Program-made: the position numbers and the translations under genes
Part shown: piece after piece, positions 45,237-54,708 of the stretch
How positions within the stretch are numbered: the stretch's first letter is position 1
How the letters are laid out: the number at the start of each line of letters is the position of its first letter
Source: Lentibacillus populi
GTDB lineage: Bacteria > Bacillota > Bacilli > Bacillales > Amphibacillaceae
Direction of reading: 5' to 3'
DNA length: 64,000 nt
NCBI GenBank assembly: GCA_014642895.1
Contig: BMJD01000010.1
Span: 41,290-105,289 of the forward strand
The notes under the pieces: generated by a model
What the model saw: only the letters and a program-made list of their open reading frames with translations
The model's database searches: none
What the model was told of the DNA's origin: nothing

Positions 45237-47087
45237 TCAATACTCTTCAACCTTTATATTATAATCATTGAGCCACGTATTAATTTGGGCAAGGTGGGCT
45301 ATTAATTGCGGTCCGGTCATTAACTGGCCATACCAGGGAACCTGAAAGGACTCACCTTTCGTGTCGATTATTTCTTTTATTTTCTTCTTATCAAAAAAAT
45401 ACAGTAGTGGAGAATTTGAATCATTGATGATCGATGACAGCCAATCAGCAACTGCATTTGTGTATTGGGGATGGAATGTTTTCGGGTAAGGACTCTTTTT
45501 CCTGTACAATACATCGTGAGGAAGTACTCCAGTTAAAGCTCTTCTTAGTAATCCTTTCTCCCTGTTGTCGAGCATTTTCATTGCCCACGGAACGTTCCAC
45601 ATGTATTCCACAATACGATGATCGGCGAATGGGACGCGGACCTCGAGACTTGCCGCCATACTCATTCGGTCTTTTCTGTCCAGCAGTGTCGCCATGAACC
45701 AGTGCATATTCAAGTAAAATAGCTGTCGTCTTTTGGCGTCTATCTCGGATTCTCCTTCCAGCAGTGGTGTTTCCTGTAAAGTGTTACGGAATCCCTGCAT
45801 GACGTAATCATTTAATTGAAGCTTATTTTGCCACGAATCATTTAAAAGTGCCTGGCGTTCAGCTGTTGAGCGCATCCATGGAAACCCCTCCGCTGCAGAC
45901 GTTTCCGGACTATGAAACCACGGGTACCCACCAAAAATTTCATCCGCGCATTCACCTGAAAGCCCTACTGTTGCCTGTTGCTGTATTCTCTCACAAAACC
46001 ATAATAACGAGGAATCAACATCAGCCATTCCTGGCAGGTCTCTTGCATATACCGCATCTTTTAAGTAATGAGCAAGTGTTGTATTATCTATTACTAGATC
46101 ATGGTGTACCGTACCAAGCGCATTTTTCACCTGATCAATCCATTGACTGTCTGAATCAGGCTGAAATTTACTTGTTTTAAAGTATTTTTCATTCTCCTCA
46201 TATTCGATCGAATACGTATGAAGCGGTGCCTTGCCCTGCTGCTCAAAAGCCTGTTGGGCATATGCTGAAATGGCACTTGAATCTACACCGCCGGAAAGGA
46301 AGCTTATTAATGGAACATCTGCAACAAGCTGTCGCTCCACCGCATTCTGGAACAAAGTACGAACTGTTTCTACGGTTGTGTCGACATCATCGGTATGCTC
46401 CACGCTTTCGACATCCCAGTATCGCCAGATTTTCATCCCATTACGGTTATAGCTAAGCGCATGTGCAGGTCTTAATTCATTAATTCCTTTGAATACGCCA
46501 TGCCCCGGCGTACGCGAAGGTCCAAGGCCGAATACTTCAGATAAACCCTCTCGGTCAACAATTGGGTTAACCGCGGGATGAGCCAGGATTGCTTTTATTT
46601 CTGAACCAAAAAGCAATTCGCCGTTCTGTTCGATGTAAAAAAGCGGTTTGACACCGAGACGGTCTCTTGCTGCAAACATTTCTTCGCTTTCTTCATCCCA
46701 GATCGCGAAGGCAAAAATTCCATTAAGCCGAGCCAAACAAGCCTTTCCCCATTCCAAGTATGCCGCAAGTAAAACCTCGGTATCAGAATGACCCTGAAAT
46801 GTGTGGTGACGTTTGGTTAATTCTGTGCGCAGTTCCTCCGTATTATATAGTTCCCCGTTATAAACCATCGTGACGTTTTTTCCGTCTTTTTGTTTTGTCA
46901 TTGGTTGCCTGCCACCCGCGGGGTCCACAACAATCAAACGTGAGTGTCCCAGTAACGCGTGGCGGGAAGCCCATGTATTTAAGTCGTCTGGGCCGCGATG
47001 TTGCAGTTTTGCAACCATTTGTTTTACAATATGCTCTTCACCTATTAGCTCTCGATTCCAATTAATCCATCCTGTTATACCGCACAT
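45237..47087 (-). CDS. asnO: Asparagine synthetase, glutamine-hydrolysing (AsnO type)
   Basis: The protein has 616 residues beginning MCGITGW. Cys2 is the glutaminase nucleophile, so the ATG at 47085-47087 (after AGAAGGAG) must be the start. The class II glutaminase domain (RGPDD, YNGELYN, SDTEVLL) is followed by the synthetase domain with the pyrophosphate loop SFLSGGVDSS and GECADEIFGGYPW. It transfers glutamine nitrogen to aspartate with ATP. The sequence is closest in memory to B. subtilis AsnO, an enzyme linked to sporulation. It is divergent from tnrA, and a perfect TnrA box lies between the two genes, implying nitrogen control. Confidence 0.93.
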   Translation of the reverse strand: MCGITGWINWNRELIGEEHIVKQMVAKLQHRGPDDLNTWASRHALLGHSRLIVVDPAGGRQPMTKQKDGKNVTMVYNGELYNTEELRTELTKRHHTFQGHSDTEVLLAAYLEWGKACLARLNGIFAFAIWDEESEEMFAARDRLGVKPLFYIEQNGELLFGSEIKAILAHPAVNPIVDREGLSEVFGLGPSRTPGHGVFKGINELRPAHALSYNRNGMKIWRYWDVESVEHTDDVDTTVETVRTLFQNAVERQLVADVPLISFLSGGVDSSAISAYAQQAFEQQGKAPLHTYSIEYEENEKYFKTSKFQPDSDSQWIDQVKNALGTVHHDLVIDNTTLAHYLKDAVYARDLPGMADVDSSLLWFCERIQQQATVGLSGECADEIFGGYPWFHSPETSAAEGFPWMRSTAERQALLNDSWQNKLQLNDYVMQGFRNTLQETPLLEGESEIDAKRRQLFYLNMHWFMATLLDRKDRMSMAASLEVRVPFADHRIVEYMWNVPWAMKMLDNREKGLLRRALTGVLPHDVLYRKKSPYPKTFHPQYTNAVADWLSSIINDSNSPLLYFFDKKKIKEIIDTKGESFQVPWYGQLMTGPQLIAHLAQINTWLNDYNIKVEEY

Positions 47088-47188
47088 AACGACACTCCTT
47101 CTGGCTAATTTGCCCAATAGTTATTTTATGTGGATTTCTCAAAGGTGTGAAGCTAGTGGATACGTTACATTGTCGGAAACAGCAAGTA

Positions 47189-47205
47189 TGTCAGATTTTC
47201 TTACA
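47189..47205. promoter_or_regulatory. TnrA/GlnR box between asnO and tnrA
   Basis: TGTCAGATTTTCTTACA matches the consensus TGTNANAWWWTNTNACA at every position. It lies 66 bp before tnrA and 102 bp before asnO. tnrA is positively autoregulated in B. subtilis. Confidence 0.88.
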
Positions 47206-47270
47206 TAAAAGTAGTATCCACATCCGTTTTTCTAGTATAATCGAACAAACAAATATATTGAGGTGGGAAG

Positions 47271-47594
47271 ATGACAAATGACTCTTTCTATAAAAAAAGA
47301 AAAGTAATTCCAATTGGACCTGTCAGTGAGTTAACCGGCTTAACGGAAAGGCAAATCAGGTATTATGAAGAAAGAAAACTTATTTTTCCTGAACGGTCGG
47401 AACGTGGAAACCGGAAATATTCTTTCAATGACGTGGAACAACTTATTGATATTGCGAATAAGCGGGAAGAGGGAGTTCAAACATTCGAAATTCGCAAAGA
47501 CATGTTGAAGGAGAAAAATAAGCAAGATAAAGAATTAAAGGAAGAAATGTTACGTGGCCAGTTTAATGCGCAATTTGGGGTGAGGAAAAAATGA
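47271..47594 (+). CDS. tnrA: TnrA, MerR-family regulator of nitrogen metabolism
   Basis: The protein has 107 residues; its size fits TnrA (110 in B. subtilis) rather than GlnR (about 135). The helix-turn-helix and wing are IGPVSELTGLTERQIRYYEE, followed by RGNRKYSFNDVEQLIDIANK. The C-terminal region, with MLRGQFNAQFG, is the segment that binds feedback-inhibited glutamine synthetase. TnrA activates or represses genes such as amtB when nitrogen is limiting. Its own promoter region contains a perfect TnrA box, and amtB follows convergently. GAGGTGGG precedes the ATG. Confidence 0.95.
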   Translation: MTNDSFYKKRKVIPIGPVSELTGLTERQIRYYEERKLIFPERSERGNRKYSFNDVEQLIDIANKREEGVQTFEIRKDMLKEKNKQDKELKEEMLRGQFNAQFGVRKK

Positions 47595-47746
47595 ATATCA
47601 ATTGTTCCTCCTGCTATTTATAGTGAATGCTCGTTTCGGTTGGGTAACTTCCTCTTTAATCCCTTAATGAACAGTCATGGTGATTTCATTTCATCATAAA
47701 TTATCCCGCTCCATTTTCCAAAACTTCAGCCAGCATTTAAAGAAAG

Positions 47747-47775
47747 CAATACGAGAGGGGATCCCGCTCGTATTG
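47747..47775 (-). terminator. Terminator of amtB
   Basis: CAATACGAG/CTCGTATTG is a perfect 9-bp stem. On the minus strand it is followed by GCTTTCTTT. Confidence 0.75.
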
Positions 47776-47801
47776 TAATTAGTTTCAATTACATCAATGG
47801 C

Positions 47802-49064
47802 TTAAGCACCTAACTTATCATTTGGATGACGGATAGCTTCCGGATACCCGTAACTGCCGTGTTCACTTAAATCAAGACCGATCAGTTCTTCTTCCTTCGA
47901 TACACGGATTCCGCCTAATAAACGATCCACTACCTTCAAAATGATATATGCTGCAACAAATGCATATAATCCGCAGGTTACAACACCGAGCGCTTGAACA
48001 CCTAGTTGCGTAAAACCACCGCCATAAAATAAACCAGGGTGTCCGATGCTTGCTAATTCAGGTGTTGCAAATAAACCGTTTGACAGGGTTCCCCAGACAC
48101 CTGCAGTACCATGAACCGATAATGCGAAGATTGGATCATCGATTTTTTGTTTATCAAAGAATCGCATACTATAAAAGACAATCAGACCACCGATAAAACC
48201 AATCACTACGGCTGCCCAAGGCTCTACAAATGCGCACGAAGCAGTAATGGCTACAAGTCCTGCTAGAGCACCATTCAATATTGTGGGAATATCAGCTTTC
48301 CCGTTTACCAACCAGACAATTGCTAATGCACCGATTGCACCAGCCCCGGCAGCAAGTTGTGTATTAAGTGCGACATAACCGAAAAATGCGTCTGCAACAC
48401 CGAATGTACTTCCAGCATTAAATCCAAACCAGCCTACCCAAAGAATCAGTGTTCCCAATGCCGTATAGACCTGGTTGTGGCCTGCGATATTATTTGCTGA
48501 ACCGTCCTTATTATATTTGCCGATCCGTGGCTTTAAAATGATCGTTGCGGCCATGGCAGCCATAGCTCCTGTTAAATGCACGACTGTTGAACCGGCAAAA
48601 TCCTGTTTTCCATGTTCAGCCAACCAACCACCGCCCCAAATCCAATGAGCGATTACCGGGTAAATAACGATAGAAAACAGAACGGCAAAAACCACATAAA
48701 CGGATAATTTTGCCCGTTCAGCAAATCCGCCAAAAGCAATTGTTAGCGCAATTGCAGCAAATGCCAGTTGAAACATAAAATCAACAGAACCAGCCAAGCC
48801 TTCTCCCATCGTTGTTGCATCACCAAAAAAGAAATCGGAAAAACCGATAAAGGAATTGCCTTCTCCATAAATTAGTCCATAACCGACAGCCCAAAAGATT
48901 AAGGATGCAATCCCGACAGTAAAGACTGTTTTGCCTGCTATATGTCCCGCGTTCTTCATTTTAGTTGAGCCTGCTTCAAGTAAAATAAAGCCACCTTGCA
49001 TCAATAAAACGAGGACCGTGCAAATAATAATCCATACATTATTCATTAAAAATATGGGATCCAT
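47802..49064 (-). CDS. amtB: Ammonium transporter AmtB (NrgA)
   Basis: This 420-residue protein has eleven predicted helices. Typical motifs are LEAGSTKMKN, AFGGFAERAK, the twin-His helix region VVHLTGAMAAM, WVGWFGFNAGS, and SVHGTAGVWGTLSNG. It conducts ammonium/ammonia into the cell. The ATG at 49062-49064 follows AAAGGAG; an ATG twelve codons upstream lacks one. In B. subtilis nrgA is followed by the PII gene nrgB (glnK). Here no PII gene follows: the gene ends at a terminator next to tnrA. Expression is probably under TnrA. Confidence 0.95.
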   Translation of the reverse strand: MDPIFLMNNVWIIICTVLVLLMQGGFILLEAGSTKMKNAGHIAGKTVFTVGIASLIFWAVGYGLIYGEGNSFIGFSDFFFGDATTMGEGLAGSVDFMFQLAFAAIALTIAFGGFAERAKLSVYVVFAVLFSIVIYPVIAHWIWGGGWLAEHGKQDFAGSTVVHLTGAMAAMAATIILKPRIGKYNKDGSANNIAGHNQVYTALGTLILWVGWFGFNAGSTFGVADAFFGYVALNTQLAAGAGAIGALAIVWLVNGKADIPTILNGALAGLVAITASCAFVEPWAAVVIGFIGGLIVFYSMRFFDKQKIDDPIFALSVHGTAGVWGTLSNGLFATPELASIGHPGLFYGGGFTQLGVQALGVVTCGLYAFVAAYIILKVVDRLLGGIRVSKEEELIGLDLSEHGSYGYPEAIRHPNDKLGA

Positions 49065-49082
49065 AAAAACCGTCTCCTTTTG

Positions 49083-49099
49083 TGTGATATTTGTTAACA
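49083..49099. promoter_or_regulatory. TnrA-like box close to the amtB start
   Basis: TGTGATATTTGTTAACA matches the TnrA/GlnR consensus at all but one fixed position. It lies only about 19 bp before the amtB ATG, nearer than expected for an activator site, so its role is uncertain. Confidence 0.45.
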
Positions 49100-49197
49100 T
49101 TAGATGTTAGTAATAATTTAGCGGTTTTCGTAATTTCAAACAACGAGATTGGCAGATAATCTTACAAGGTATTTTTAACAGAAGGAGGGAATAGCAA

Positions 49198-49257
49198 ATG
49201 TGGCGTCACGGTAAGTCCATATGGGAAAATACCAGTATACGATTAATAGGAAGTTAA
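49198..49257 (+). CDS. Possible 19-residue peptide gene
   Basis: An ATG follows GAAGGAGGG at ideal spacing and gives MWRHGKSIWENTSIRLIGS, ending at TAA. A strong terminator begins at the stop codon. The ribosome site and the tight terminator argue for a translated peptide, leader or regulatory, but there is no known homologue and no clear promoter. Confidence 0.45.
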   Translation: MWRHGKSIWENTSIRLIGS

Positions 49258-49288
49258 AAAGGCAAGGGTATGGCAACCTTGCCTTTTT
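49256..49288 (+). terminator. Terminator after the 19-residue peptide
   Basis: AAAAAGGCAAGG/CCTTGCCTTTTT is a perfect 12-bp stem followed by further T. Confidence 0.9.
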
Positions 49289-49298
49289 TCCATTCAAA

Positions 49299-49318
49299 AA
49301 CCCTCCAAATAGAGGGTT
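49299..49318 (-). terminator. Terminator of the spxH operon
   Basis: AACCCTC/GAGGGTT stem, followed by TTTTG on the minus strand, directly at the spxH stop codon. Confidence 0.7.
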
Positions 49319-49319
49319 C

Positions 49320-50216
49320 TTATTTCTTTATATACCGCCAAAATGCTCCAAACTTGGCGGGGATTTTTTCGACCGTCCGTTTTAATTGCAGTTTTTTCAT
49401 TTCCTTGTCAGCTTTTTCGATTGTCCAGTCATATACAACGGAGACTTCCTTATTTCCTACCACCTCAAAATCAGCCAAGAACTCTTCCAAGGGTGGTTTT
49501 TCAGCAGGTTGCGGGTCTTTTTGCAGCATTTGTTTTAATACACGTACATAGATGTCATATGGATAGAGGCCAGAGATTTTGATGCCATGCTGTTCGATAA
49601 CTTGATTGAAGAAGACGATTGTCGGAATGTAATCAACTTGCATTTCTTGTGTTAACTTTAGATCACCCTGGAACGCTTTTTTTGCAGACGATGAGTACAA
49701 ATCATTTTTGAATTCATCCAGATCCAGGTTTGCTTCCTTGGCACATGTAAGCAATACATCCTCATCAGAAATGTTTCGTTTCATTAAAAATAAGTTCTCT
49801 TGTACCTTACGTAAAAATATCCGTCCAGCTTTTTTACCCTGGAGCTCGGCTGCTTTGATCGCAAGGGAAGCAATCGCTGGGGACGAAATTGGATTTTCCA
49901 TCCATAAATCCCCGTCACAGCTCATGCCGGTCCGGCTTGCTGTTTTTTCCCAAATGTCTTTCAGTTTTTTTGGCTTATCAAAAATATCTTTATTTAAATT
50001 GTTCAAGTGACCGCTAACGATTGGCCTGATTGTGAAATAGTCGCCATATTCGATCGCCAGCTTTTTCAAATACGGTTCAAGTGACCAGCATTCAGGACAT
50101 AGTGGATCAATAAAAACGTAGATCTCAATAGGTTTTTGTACATAGTCAGATAATCTGTACCCAGCCGATGTGTTAGTCTTGTTCGAGCTTGGCAGCCCAG
50201 CATGTTCCCAACTCAC
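49320..50216 (-). CDS. spxH: SpxH (YjbH), ClpXP adaptor for Spx degradation
   Basis: This 298-residue DsbA-like protein starts at GTG seven bases after AAAGGAG. The thioredoxin-like CPEC motif is at Cys40-Cys43 in [16 protein letters not shown]. The rest aligns with YjbH ([36 protein letters not shown]). It binds the Spx C-terminus and hands it to ClpXP; disulfide stress inactivates it. The target, spx, is in this window at 37.8 kb. It is cotranscribed with the haemoglobin gene yjbI, 17 bp upstream. Confidence 0.94.
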   Translation of the reverse strand: MSWEHAGLPSSNKTNTSAGYRLSDYVQKPIEIYVFIDPLCPECWSLEPYLKKLAIEYGDYFTIRPIVSGHLNNLNKDIFDKPKKLKDIWEKTASRTGMSCDGDLWMENPISSPAIASLAIKAAELQGKKAGRIFLRKVQENLFLMKRNISDEDVLLTCAKEANLDLDEFKNDLYSSSAKKAFQGDLKLTQEMQVDYIPTIVFFNQVIEQHGIKISGLYPYDIYVRVLKQMLQKDPQPAEKPPLEEFLADFEVVGNKEVSVVYDWTIEKADKEMKKLQLKRTVEKIPAKFGAFWRYIKK

Positions 50217-50233
50217 ATCGATTCTCCTTTCTG

Positions 50234-50614
50234 TTATTCCGGTGTGTTCATCATATGGTGTGCCGTCATGGTTAATTTCTCAAAAATCGCTGTCCGATAT
50301 GGTTCGGCAATTTCCGCTTCCTCCAGTGCAGCGTGCATGCATTCCAGCCATGCATCTTTCCGTGATGGTGTTATTGCAAATGGTAAATGACGCCGCCTCA
50401 TCATAGGATTGCCACGTTCTTCGGAATAAAGTTTCGGTCCACCGAAAAATTGTGTAAGAAACAATCGTTGCTTTCTAGCTGTTTCGGTTAGATCCTCCGG
50501 GAAAATTGGTACTAATTTTGGATGCTTCCCAACGCGTTTATAAAAGGCTGTTACTAATCGATCTATTGTATCGAAGCCGCCGATAGCTTCAAATATGGTT
50601 CCGGTTTGCTCCAT
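50234..50614 (-). CDS. yjbI: Truncated haemoglobin YjbI (group II)
   Basis: This 126-residue protein has a 2-on-2 globin fold. The heme-ligating proximal His lies in [10 protein letters not shown], and the conserved Trp in [11 protein letters not shown] and the FFGGP motif mark trHb group II. These bind O2 or NO and are linked to nitrosative or oxidative stress. The ATG at 50612-50614 is preceded by a modest site (GGAAAGTGAG); an upstream TTG has none. It forms an operon with spxH. Confidence 0.93.
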   Translation of the reverse strand: MEQTGTIFEAIGGFDTIDRLVTAFYKRVGKHPKLVPIFPEDLTETARKQRLFLTQFFGGPKLYSEERGNPMMRRRHLPFAITPSRKDAWLECMHAALEEAEIAEPYRTAIFEKLTMTAHHMMNTPE

Positions 50615-50648
50615 GAGTTTCTCACTTTCCTGTTGCAATGATAGCTAT

Positions 50649-50702
50649 ATTGTAGCAACGTTAACCGTAAATGGGCAATTAATCTGTTTGTAAACGCTTT
50701 CT
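50649..50702 (-). promoter_or_regulatory. Promoter of yjbI-spxH with a cre-like box
   Basis: On the minus strand: TTGCCC, 18-bp spacer, TACAAT (-10 at 50649-50654). Upstream, TTGTAAACGCTTTCT (50688-50702) fits the CcpA cre consensus WTGNAANCGNWNNCW throughout. It is centred near -53, where cre boxes can activate. Confidence 0.55.
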
Positions 50703-50720
50703 GGAATATCTACCAAAAAT

Positions 50721-51284
50721 TTATAACGTTGCAAAAAAGCGTTCGATTTTGTTCGGTGTGTCCCGTCTCTCAATCGTATTTTGCTCTAACACGGCCATGA
50801 AAACCTGCATTCCAATTTGTTCAGATGGTGCTTCAACCTCCAATTCGTAATCCGCTGTTTCATTGTACATACTGTGGTCAAGCACGAGTAAAGCATTTTT
50901 GTATATTGTTTCCCGTCTTTCAGTAGTTAATTTACCATAGTATACTAAAGATTGAATGGGGATATGCATAGTGTTTAATCGATTGGTGACATTGGCTTTT
51001 TCGATAAATTTCCCATTTAGAAAGTCCTGAACTTCCTGTTCCGTTAAAGCATCATGTGTTTCCAAAAGTCCTGTTGGGTGCGGTTCTTTTAAAGTAAGAA
51101 TAAAGCTGCCGTTTTTTTCACGAACTCGTAATGCACAGCCATTTTCTTTTAATAAAGAGTCTTTTGTTTCAAAGTAATAATTTGTTTGTGTTACGGCTTC
51201 TTTGGGAAAGAAGTATTGGCGTAAAAGCCGATTGAACTCATGCTCAGTCAACAGGTTCTTATATTCGATTTCAATTTCCTGCAT
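50721..51284 (-). CDS. yjbK: YjbK, CYTH-domain protein
   Basis: This 187-residue protein begins MQEIEIEYKNLL, with the ExExK signature of CYTH (CyaB/thiamine-triphosphatase) phosphohydrolases. Further basic and acidic residues on alternating strands (LRVREKNGSFILTLKEP) line the expected tunnel for triphosphate binding. The likely activity is inorganic triphosphatase or a nucleotide-related role; this is not proven for YjbK. GGAGG precedes the ATG. It is divergent from yjbM. Confidence 0.92.
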   Translation of the reverse strand: MQEIEIEYKNLLTEHEFNRLLRQYFFPKEAVTQTNYYFETKDSLLKENGCALRVREKNGSFILTLKEPHPTGLLETHDALTEQEVQDFLNGKFIEKANVTNRLNTMHIPIQSLVYYGKLTTERRETIYKNALLVLDHSMYNETADYELEVEAPSEQIGMQVFMAVLEQNTIERRDTPNKIERFFATL

Positions 51285-51425
51285 CATGAAAACCTCCATC
51301 GTTTCAAGATCGGTTACTATTGATTATCGCGGATGTTGGGTGAATATGCAAAAATTAGCTATTGCCAGCTGATATGTTAAAATATAAAGGGCTATAATTT
51401 TGAAAGATAACAGGTGGTGCATCAG

Positions 51426-52034
51426 ATGAATTGGGAAGCCATACTTGCGCCTTATGCTCAGGTTGTTGAAGAATTAAAGGTAAAATTAAAAGGGATGCGG
51501 GCACAATTCGAACATGAAAAACGGCATTCACCGATTGAAATTATAAGTGGCAGAGTGAAGCCGATTCCAAGCATTTTAGAAAAAGCAAAACGGAAACAGA
51601 TAAAGCTTGAAAACATTGAACGCGAAATGCAGGATATTGCCGGGGTACGGGTTGTCTGCCAATTTGTCGATGATATCTATACGATCGTAAAAATGATCAG
51701 ATCAAGGAATGATTTAACGATTATCGAAGAAAAGGACTACATTTCCCATAAAAAAGACAGCGGCTACCGTTCGTTTCATATGATTATTGAATATCCGGTT
51801 GAAACGATTCACGGAGAAAAAATCGTATTGGCGGAAATTCAAATCCGCACCCTGGCCATGAATTTTTGGGCAACAAATGAACATTCATTGAATTACAAGT
51901 ATGCAGGCAGAATTCCGTCTGATATCAAAGCAAGACTTAAGCGGGCCGCCGAGGCTGCGTTTAAGCTGGATGAAGAAATGTCGAAAATTAAAAATGAGGT
52001 TCAGGAAGCGCAGCGGATCTTTCACCGTAAATAA
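51426..52034 (+). CDS. yjbM: Small alarmone synthetase YjbM/RelQ
   Basis: This 202-residue single-domain RelA/SpoT synthetase makes (p)ppGpp without a hydrolase domain. The G-loop/RSYN motifs are visible: RVKPIPSILEKAKRK, MQDIAGVRVVCQF, DYISHKKDSGYRSFHMIIEY, and EIQIRTLAMNFWATNEHSLNYK. The ATG at 51426 follows AGGTGG; a GTG four codons earlier overlaps it. RelQ proteins form tetramers regulated by pppGpp and RNA. NAD kinase follows 47 bp downstream, as in B. subtilis yjbM-nadF. Confidence 0.94.
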   Translation: MNWEAILAPYAQVVEELKVKLKGMRAQFEHEKRHSPIEIISGRVKPIPSILEKAKRKQIKLENIEREMQDIAGVRVVCQFVDDIYTIVKMIRSRNDLTIIEEKDYISHKKDSGYRSFHMIIEYPVETIHGEKIVLAEIQIRTLAMNFWATNEHSLNYKYAGRIPSDIKARLKRAAEAAFKLDEEMSKIKNEVQEAQRIFHRK

Positions 52035-52081
52035 TAGTAGCTAGGTTAAAAGGAATTAGGAATGGAAAGGGATGACTGCAC

Positions 52082-52891
52082 ATGAAATTCTCTATCGTAT
52101 CAAAAGGGGACGAACGCTCAAATAGCATCAAAGCAACAATCAAGCAATATTTAACCGATTTTGATTTAGTTTATGATAAAAAAGAGCCCGATCTGGTCAT
52201 CTCAGTTGGTGGTGACGGCACATTGCTTGAGGCATTTCATCGCTATGTACATCGAACCGATTCTACCGCATTTATCGGAATCCACACAGGGCATTTGGGT
52301 TTTTACGCTGACTGGGTCCCAAATGAAGTGGAAAAGCTAATTATTGAAATTGCCAAAACACCATTCCAGGTCGTCGAATATCCGCTGCTGGAAGTGATTA
52401 TCCGGGCAAAAAGCGGGGCATCAGAAGACCGATTCCTTGCGCTAAATGAAGCAACAATCAAAACAGCTGATGGTTCGGTCGTTTTTGATGTGGAAATTAA
52501 GGGCGAGCATTTTGAAACGTTTCGCGGGGATGGATTATGTGTATCCACCCCGTCGGGAAGCACAGCATACAACAAGGCATTGGGCGGCGGAATTATTCAT
52601 CCGTCACTGGAAGCCATTCAGCTGACGGAGATGGCATCGATTAATAACCGGGTTTTCCGGACAATTGGTTCTCCATTAATTTTACCAAAGCATCATACAT
52701 GCTTGCTAAAACCAATTGTCGATCGCAGCTTTCTTATTACGATAGATCACTTTACTGAAACGTATACAAATGTGAAATCGATTCAGTGCCGTGTCGCAAA
52801 AGAGAGAGTACGGTTTGCCAGATTCCGGCCATTTCCGTTTTGGAATCGGGTGCGAGATTCCTTTGTTACGGACGAGGATAAGAAGAAATAA
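52082..52891 (+). CDS. nadK: NAD kinase
   Basis: The protein has 269 residues. It has the nucleotide-binding motif [20 protein letters not shown], and the NAD-site stretch [21 protein letters not shown]. It phosphorylates NAD to NADP with ATP or polyphosphate. AAAGGGATG precedes the ATG. It belongs to the yjbM-nadK-yjbO run, where the short gaps suggest one transcript. Confidence 0.96.
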   Translation: MKFSIVSKGDERSNSIKATIKQYLTDFDLVYDKKEPDLVISVGGDGTLLEAFHRYVHRTDSTAFIGIHTGHLGFYADWVPNEVEKLIIEIAKTPFQVVEYPLLEVIIRAKSGASEDRFLALNEATIKTADGSVVFDVEIKGEHFETFRGDGLCVSTPSGSTAYNKALGGGIIHPSLEAIQLTEMASINNRVFRTIGSPLILPKHHTCLLKPIVDRSFLITIDHFTETYTNVKSIQCRVAKERVRFARFRPFPFWNRVRDSFVTDEDKKK

Positions 52892-52957
52892 CAGGTCAAG
52901 GCCATGCTTGGTACTAAAAGCGTGGAACAAACAGAGAGAAAGCAGCAGGTGACAAGG

Positions 52958-53842
52958 GTGAAGTGGACAATTACGAACGAATATAACGGGATGCTGGTCC
53001 GTGATTATTTACAGCAGGTACAAGGAGTTTCCCGGCGGATTTTGAAGGTGGTAAAATTTGCTGGAGGAGAAATACGTGTAAATGGTAAGGCGCAATCTGT
53101 TCGGTTTCCGTTAGGTACAGGTGACCAGCTTGAATTAAAGCTTCCGCCAGAAACAATCGGAACCGGCATGTACCCGGAAACAATGCCACTTTCCGTTGTC
53201 TATGAAGATGATGGGGTTTTAGTTATTGACAAGCCTGCTGGAATCGCAACCATTCCATCGATGAACCAGCCATCCGGTACCATTGCCAATGGTGTTTTGG
53301 CCTATTACAAGCAGCAGCGAGTCCCTTTTACAGTCCATGTTGTAACACGACTTGACCGGGATACGTCCGGGCTTTTGCTAATTGCTAAACACCGCTACAG
53401 CCATTCACTGCTTTCCCGATTGCAAAGGGAAGGGAAAGTGAAACGGCATTATCAGGCAATTGTCGAAGGAACGCTGCCAATGAATCAGGGTACGATCAAT
53501 AAACCGATCGGCAGGAAACAGGGATCCATTATTGAACGGACGGTCACGGAAACGGGGAAACAGGCGATTACCCATTATCATGTTATCCAGGAGACAGCTG
53601 CACACTCACTTGTTGATGTTAATCTCGAAACAGGAAGAACCCACCAAATCCGGGTTCATTTTTCCCATATCGGTCACCCGCTTGTCGGAGATGATCTGTA
53701 TGGGGGTACTTCCAATGTTATCGACCGGCAGGCATTACATTGTTACCAGATCGAGTTTGAACATCCATTTACAAGGGAAGTAATGCGGTTCAACTCGGCA
53801 ATTCCGGAAGATATGAACAGGCTGATTAATCAAAATGTGTAA
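52958..53842 (+). CDS. yjbO: RluD-type 23S rRNA pseudouridine synthase (YjbO)
   Basis: The N-terminal S4-like region ([20 protein letters not shown]) is followed by the catalytic domain, with Asp in [17 protein letters not shown] and the RTHQIRVHF motif. It isomerises uridines in large-subunit rRNA. The start is uncertain: GTG 52958 with AGGTGA five bases upstream gives 294 residues, near the B. subtilis length; ATG 52904 would add 18. Its last 17 bp overlap the convergent prpE gene. Confidence 0.92.
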   Translation: MKWTITNEYNGMLVRDYLQQVQGVSRRILKVVKFAGGEIRVNGKAQSVRFPLGTGDQLELKLPPETIGTGMYPETMPLSVVYEDDGVLVIDKPAGIATIPSMNQPSGTIANGVLAYYKQQRVPFTVHVVTRLDRDTSGLLLIAKHRYSHSLLSRLQREGKVKRHYQAIVEGTLPMNQGTINKPIGRKQGSIIERTVTETGKQAITHYHVIQETAAHSLVDVNLETGRTHQIRVHFSHIGHPLVGDDLYGGTSNVIDRQALHCYQIEFEHPFTREVMRFNSAIPEDMNRLINQNV

Positions 53843-54566
53843 ATTTTTCGGCGATGAATGGCTGACTGGATGGGACTGTTACGGTTTCTTCCTCTGGCAG
53901 GCGAAAAGCGGTTAACGCGTTGCCGAACACACAGCCCGTATCAATATTGACTGTTTTGTTAACGAGTCGCGGTTCCATTACGGGCGTATGTCCGTACACA
54001 ATCCACCGATCTCCATGATAATGCCTCGCCCAGTCTCTCCTGATTGGCCGCCCGTCCGGATAATATTCACCGGAAATATCGCCGTAAAGAACGAACGTTT
54101 TTACTTTCTTCCCGTAGCGCCCAATATAGGATTCCTTAATCCCTGCATGGGCAACAATTGCATTTGCTTCCGGGATTTCCAAATAGAGTGGCGCGTTTTC
54201 ATAGAGCGTCATGAATTGCTTTTTTATGCTGGACTGTGCTTTCGCATTCAGCACCTGAAACTCCGCGACCGTTGTCTCAAGTCCATGCTTCAGCATGACA
54301 TTATTCCCTGAAAAATACCGGTACAGCTTGTTACAATGGTTTCCTGGTACATATCTTGCTCGATTTTGGTCGAGAACCATGCCACATACCAGCCGGATAA
54401 CATCCATCGAGTGTGGCCCTCGATCAGTAATATCGCCGACAAAAACAGGTAATCTCCCGTCCGGATGGATAAAACTATCATCTTGCTTTTCGTAACCTAA
54501 CTTATTAAACAATGTGTGCAATTCATTCAAACATCCATGCACATCACCGATAACATCGATTTTCAT
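53826..54566 (-). CDS. prpE: PrpE, bis(5'-nucleosyl)-tetraphosphatase / protein phosphatase
   Basis: This 246-residue metallophosphatase has the motifs GDVHGC (residues 7-12), GDITDRG, GNHCNK and GHTPVMEPR with metal-binding Asp/His/Asn residues. It hydrolyses diadenosine tetraphosphate and has been linked to spore germination in B. subtilis. It is convergent with and overlaps the 3' end of yjbO. The next gene on the other side is a FtsW/RodA homologue. Confidence 0.94.
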   Translation of the reverse strand: MKIDVIGDVHGCLNELHTLFNKLGYEKQDDSFIHPDGRLPVFVGDITDRGPHSMDVIRLVCGMVLDQNRARYVPGNHCNKLYRYFSGNNVMLKHGLETTVAEFQVLNAKAQSSIKKQFMTLYENAPLYLEIPEANAIVAHAGIKESYIGRYGKKVKTFVLYGDISGEYYPDGRPIRRDWARHYHGDRWIVYGHTPVMEPRLVNKTVNIDTGCVFGNALTAFRLPEEETVTVPSSQPFIAEKFTHFD

Positions 54567-54655
54567 AGTTACCCACCTTTATCTTGATATGAATAGTTTT
54601 AGTATACGGGAAAAAGAAATTTTGAAACAGGTCGATCGGGCAAGAGAAAAAATAA

Positions 54656-54683
54656 AAGAAATCGGCCAAGTAGCCGATTTCTT
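54656..54683 (-). terminator. Terminator of the FtsW/RodA gene
   Basis: AAGAAATCGGC/GCCGATTTCTT is a perfect 11-bp stem, followed on the minus strand by TTTTATTTTTT. Confidence 0.9.
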
Positions 54684-54708
54684 AAAGAACAGCGTGGCTG
54701 GAGAATAA

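Noticed and set aside
54589..54708. 39-codon plus-strand frame with a protein-like helical sequence
   Set aside because: It has no ribosome site and consists largely of the strong terminator of the FtsW/RodA gene on the other strand.
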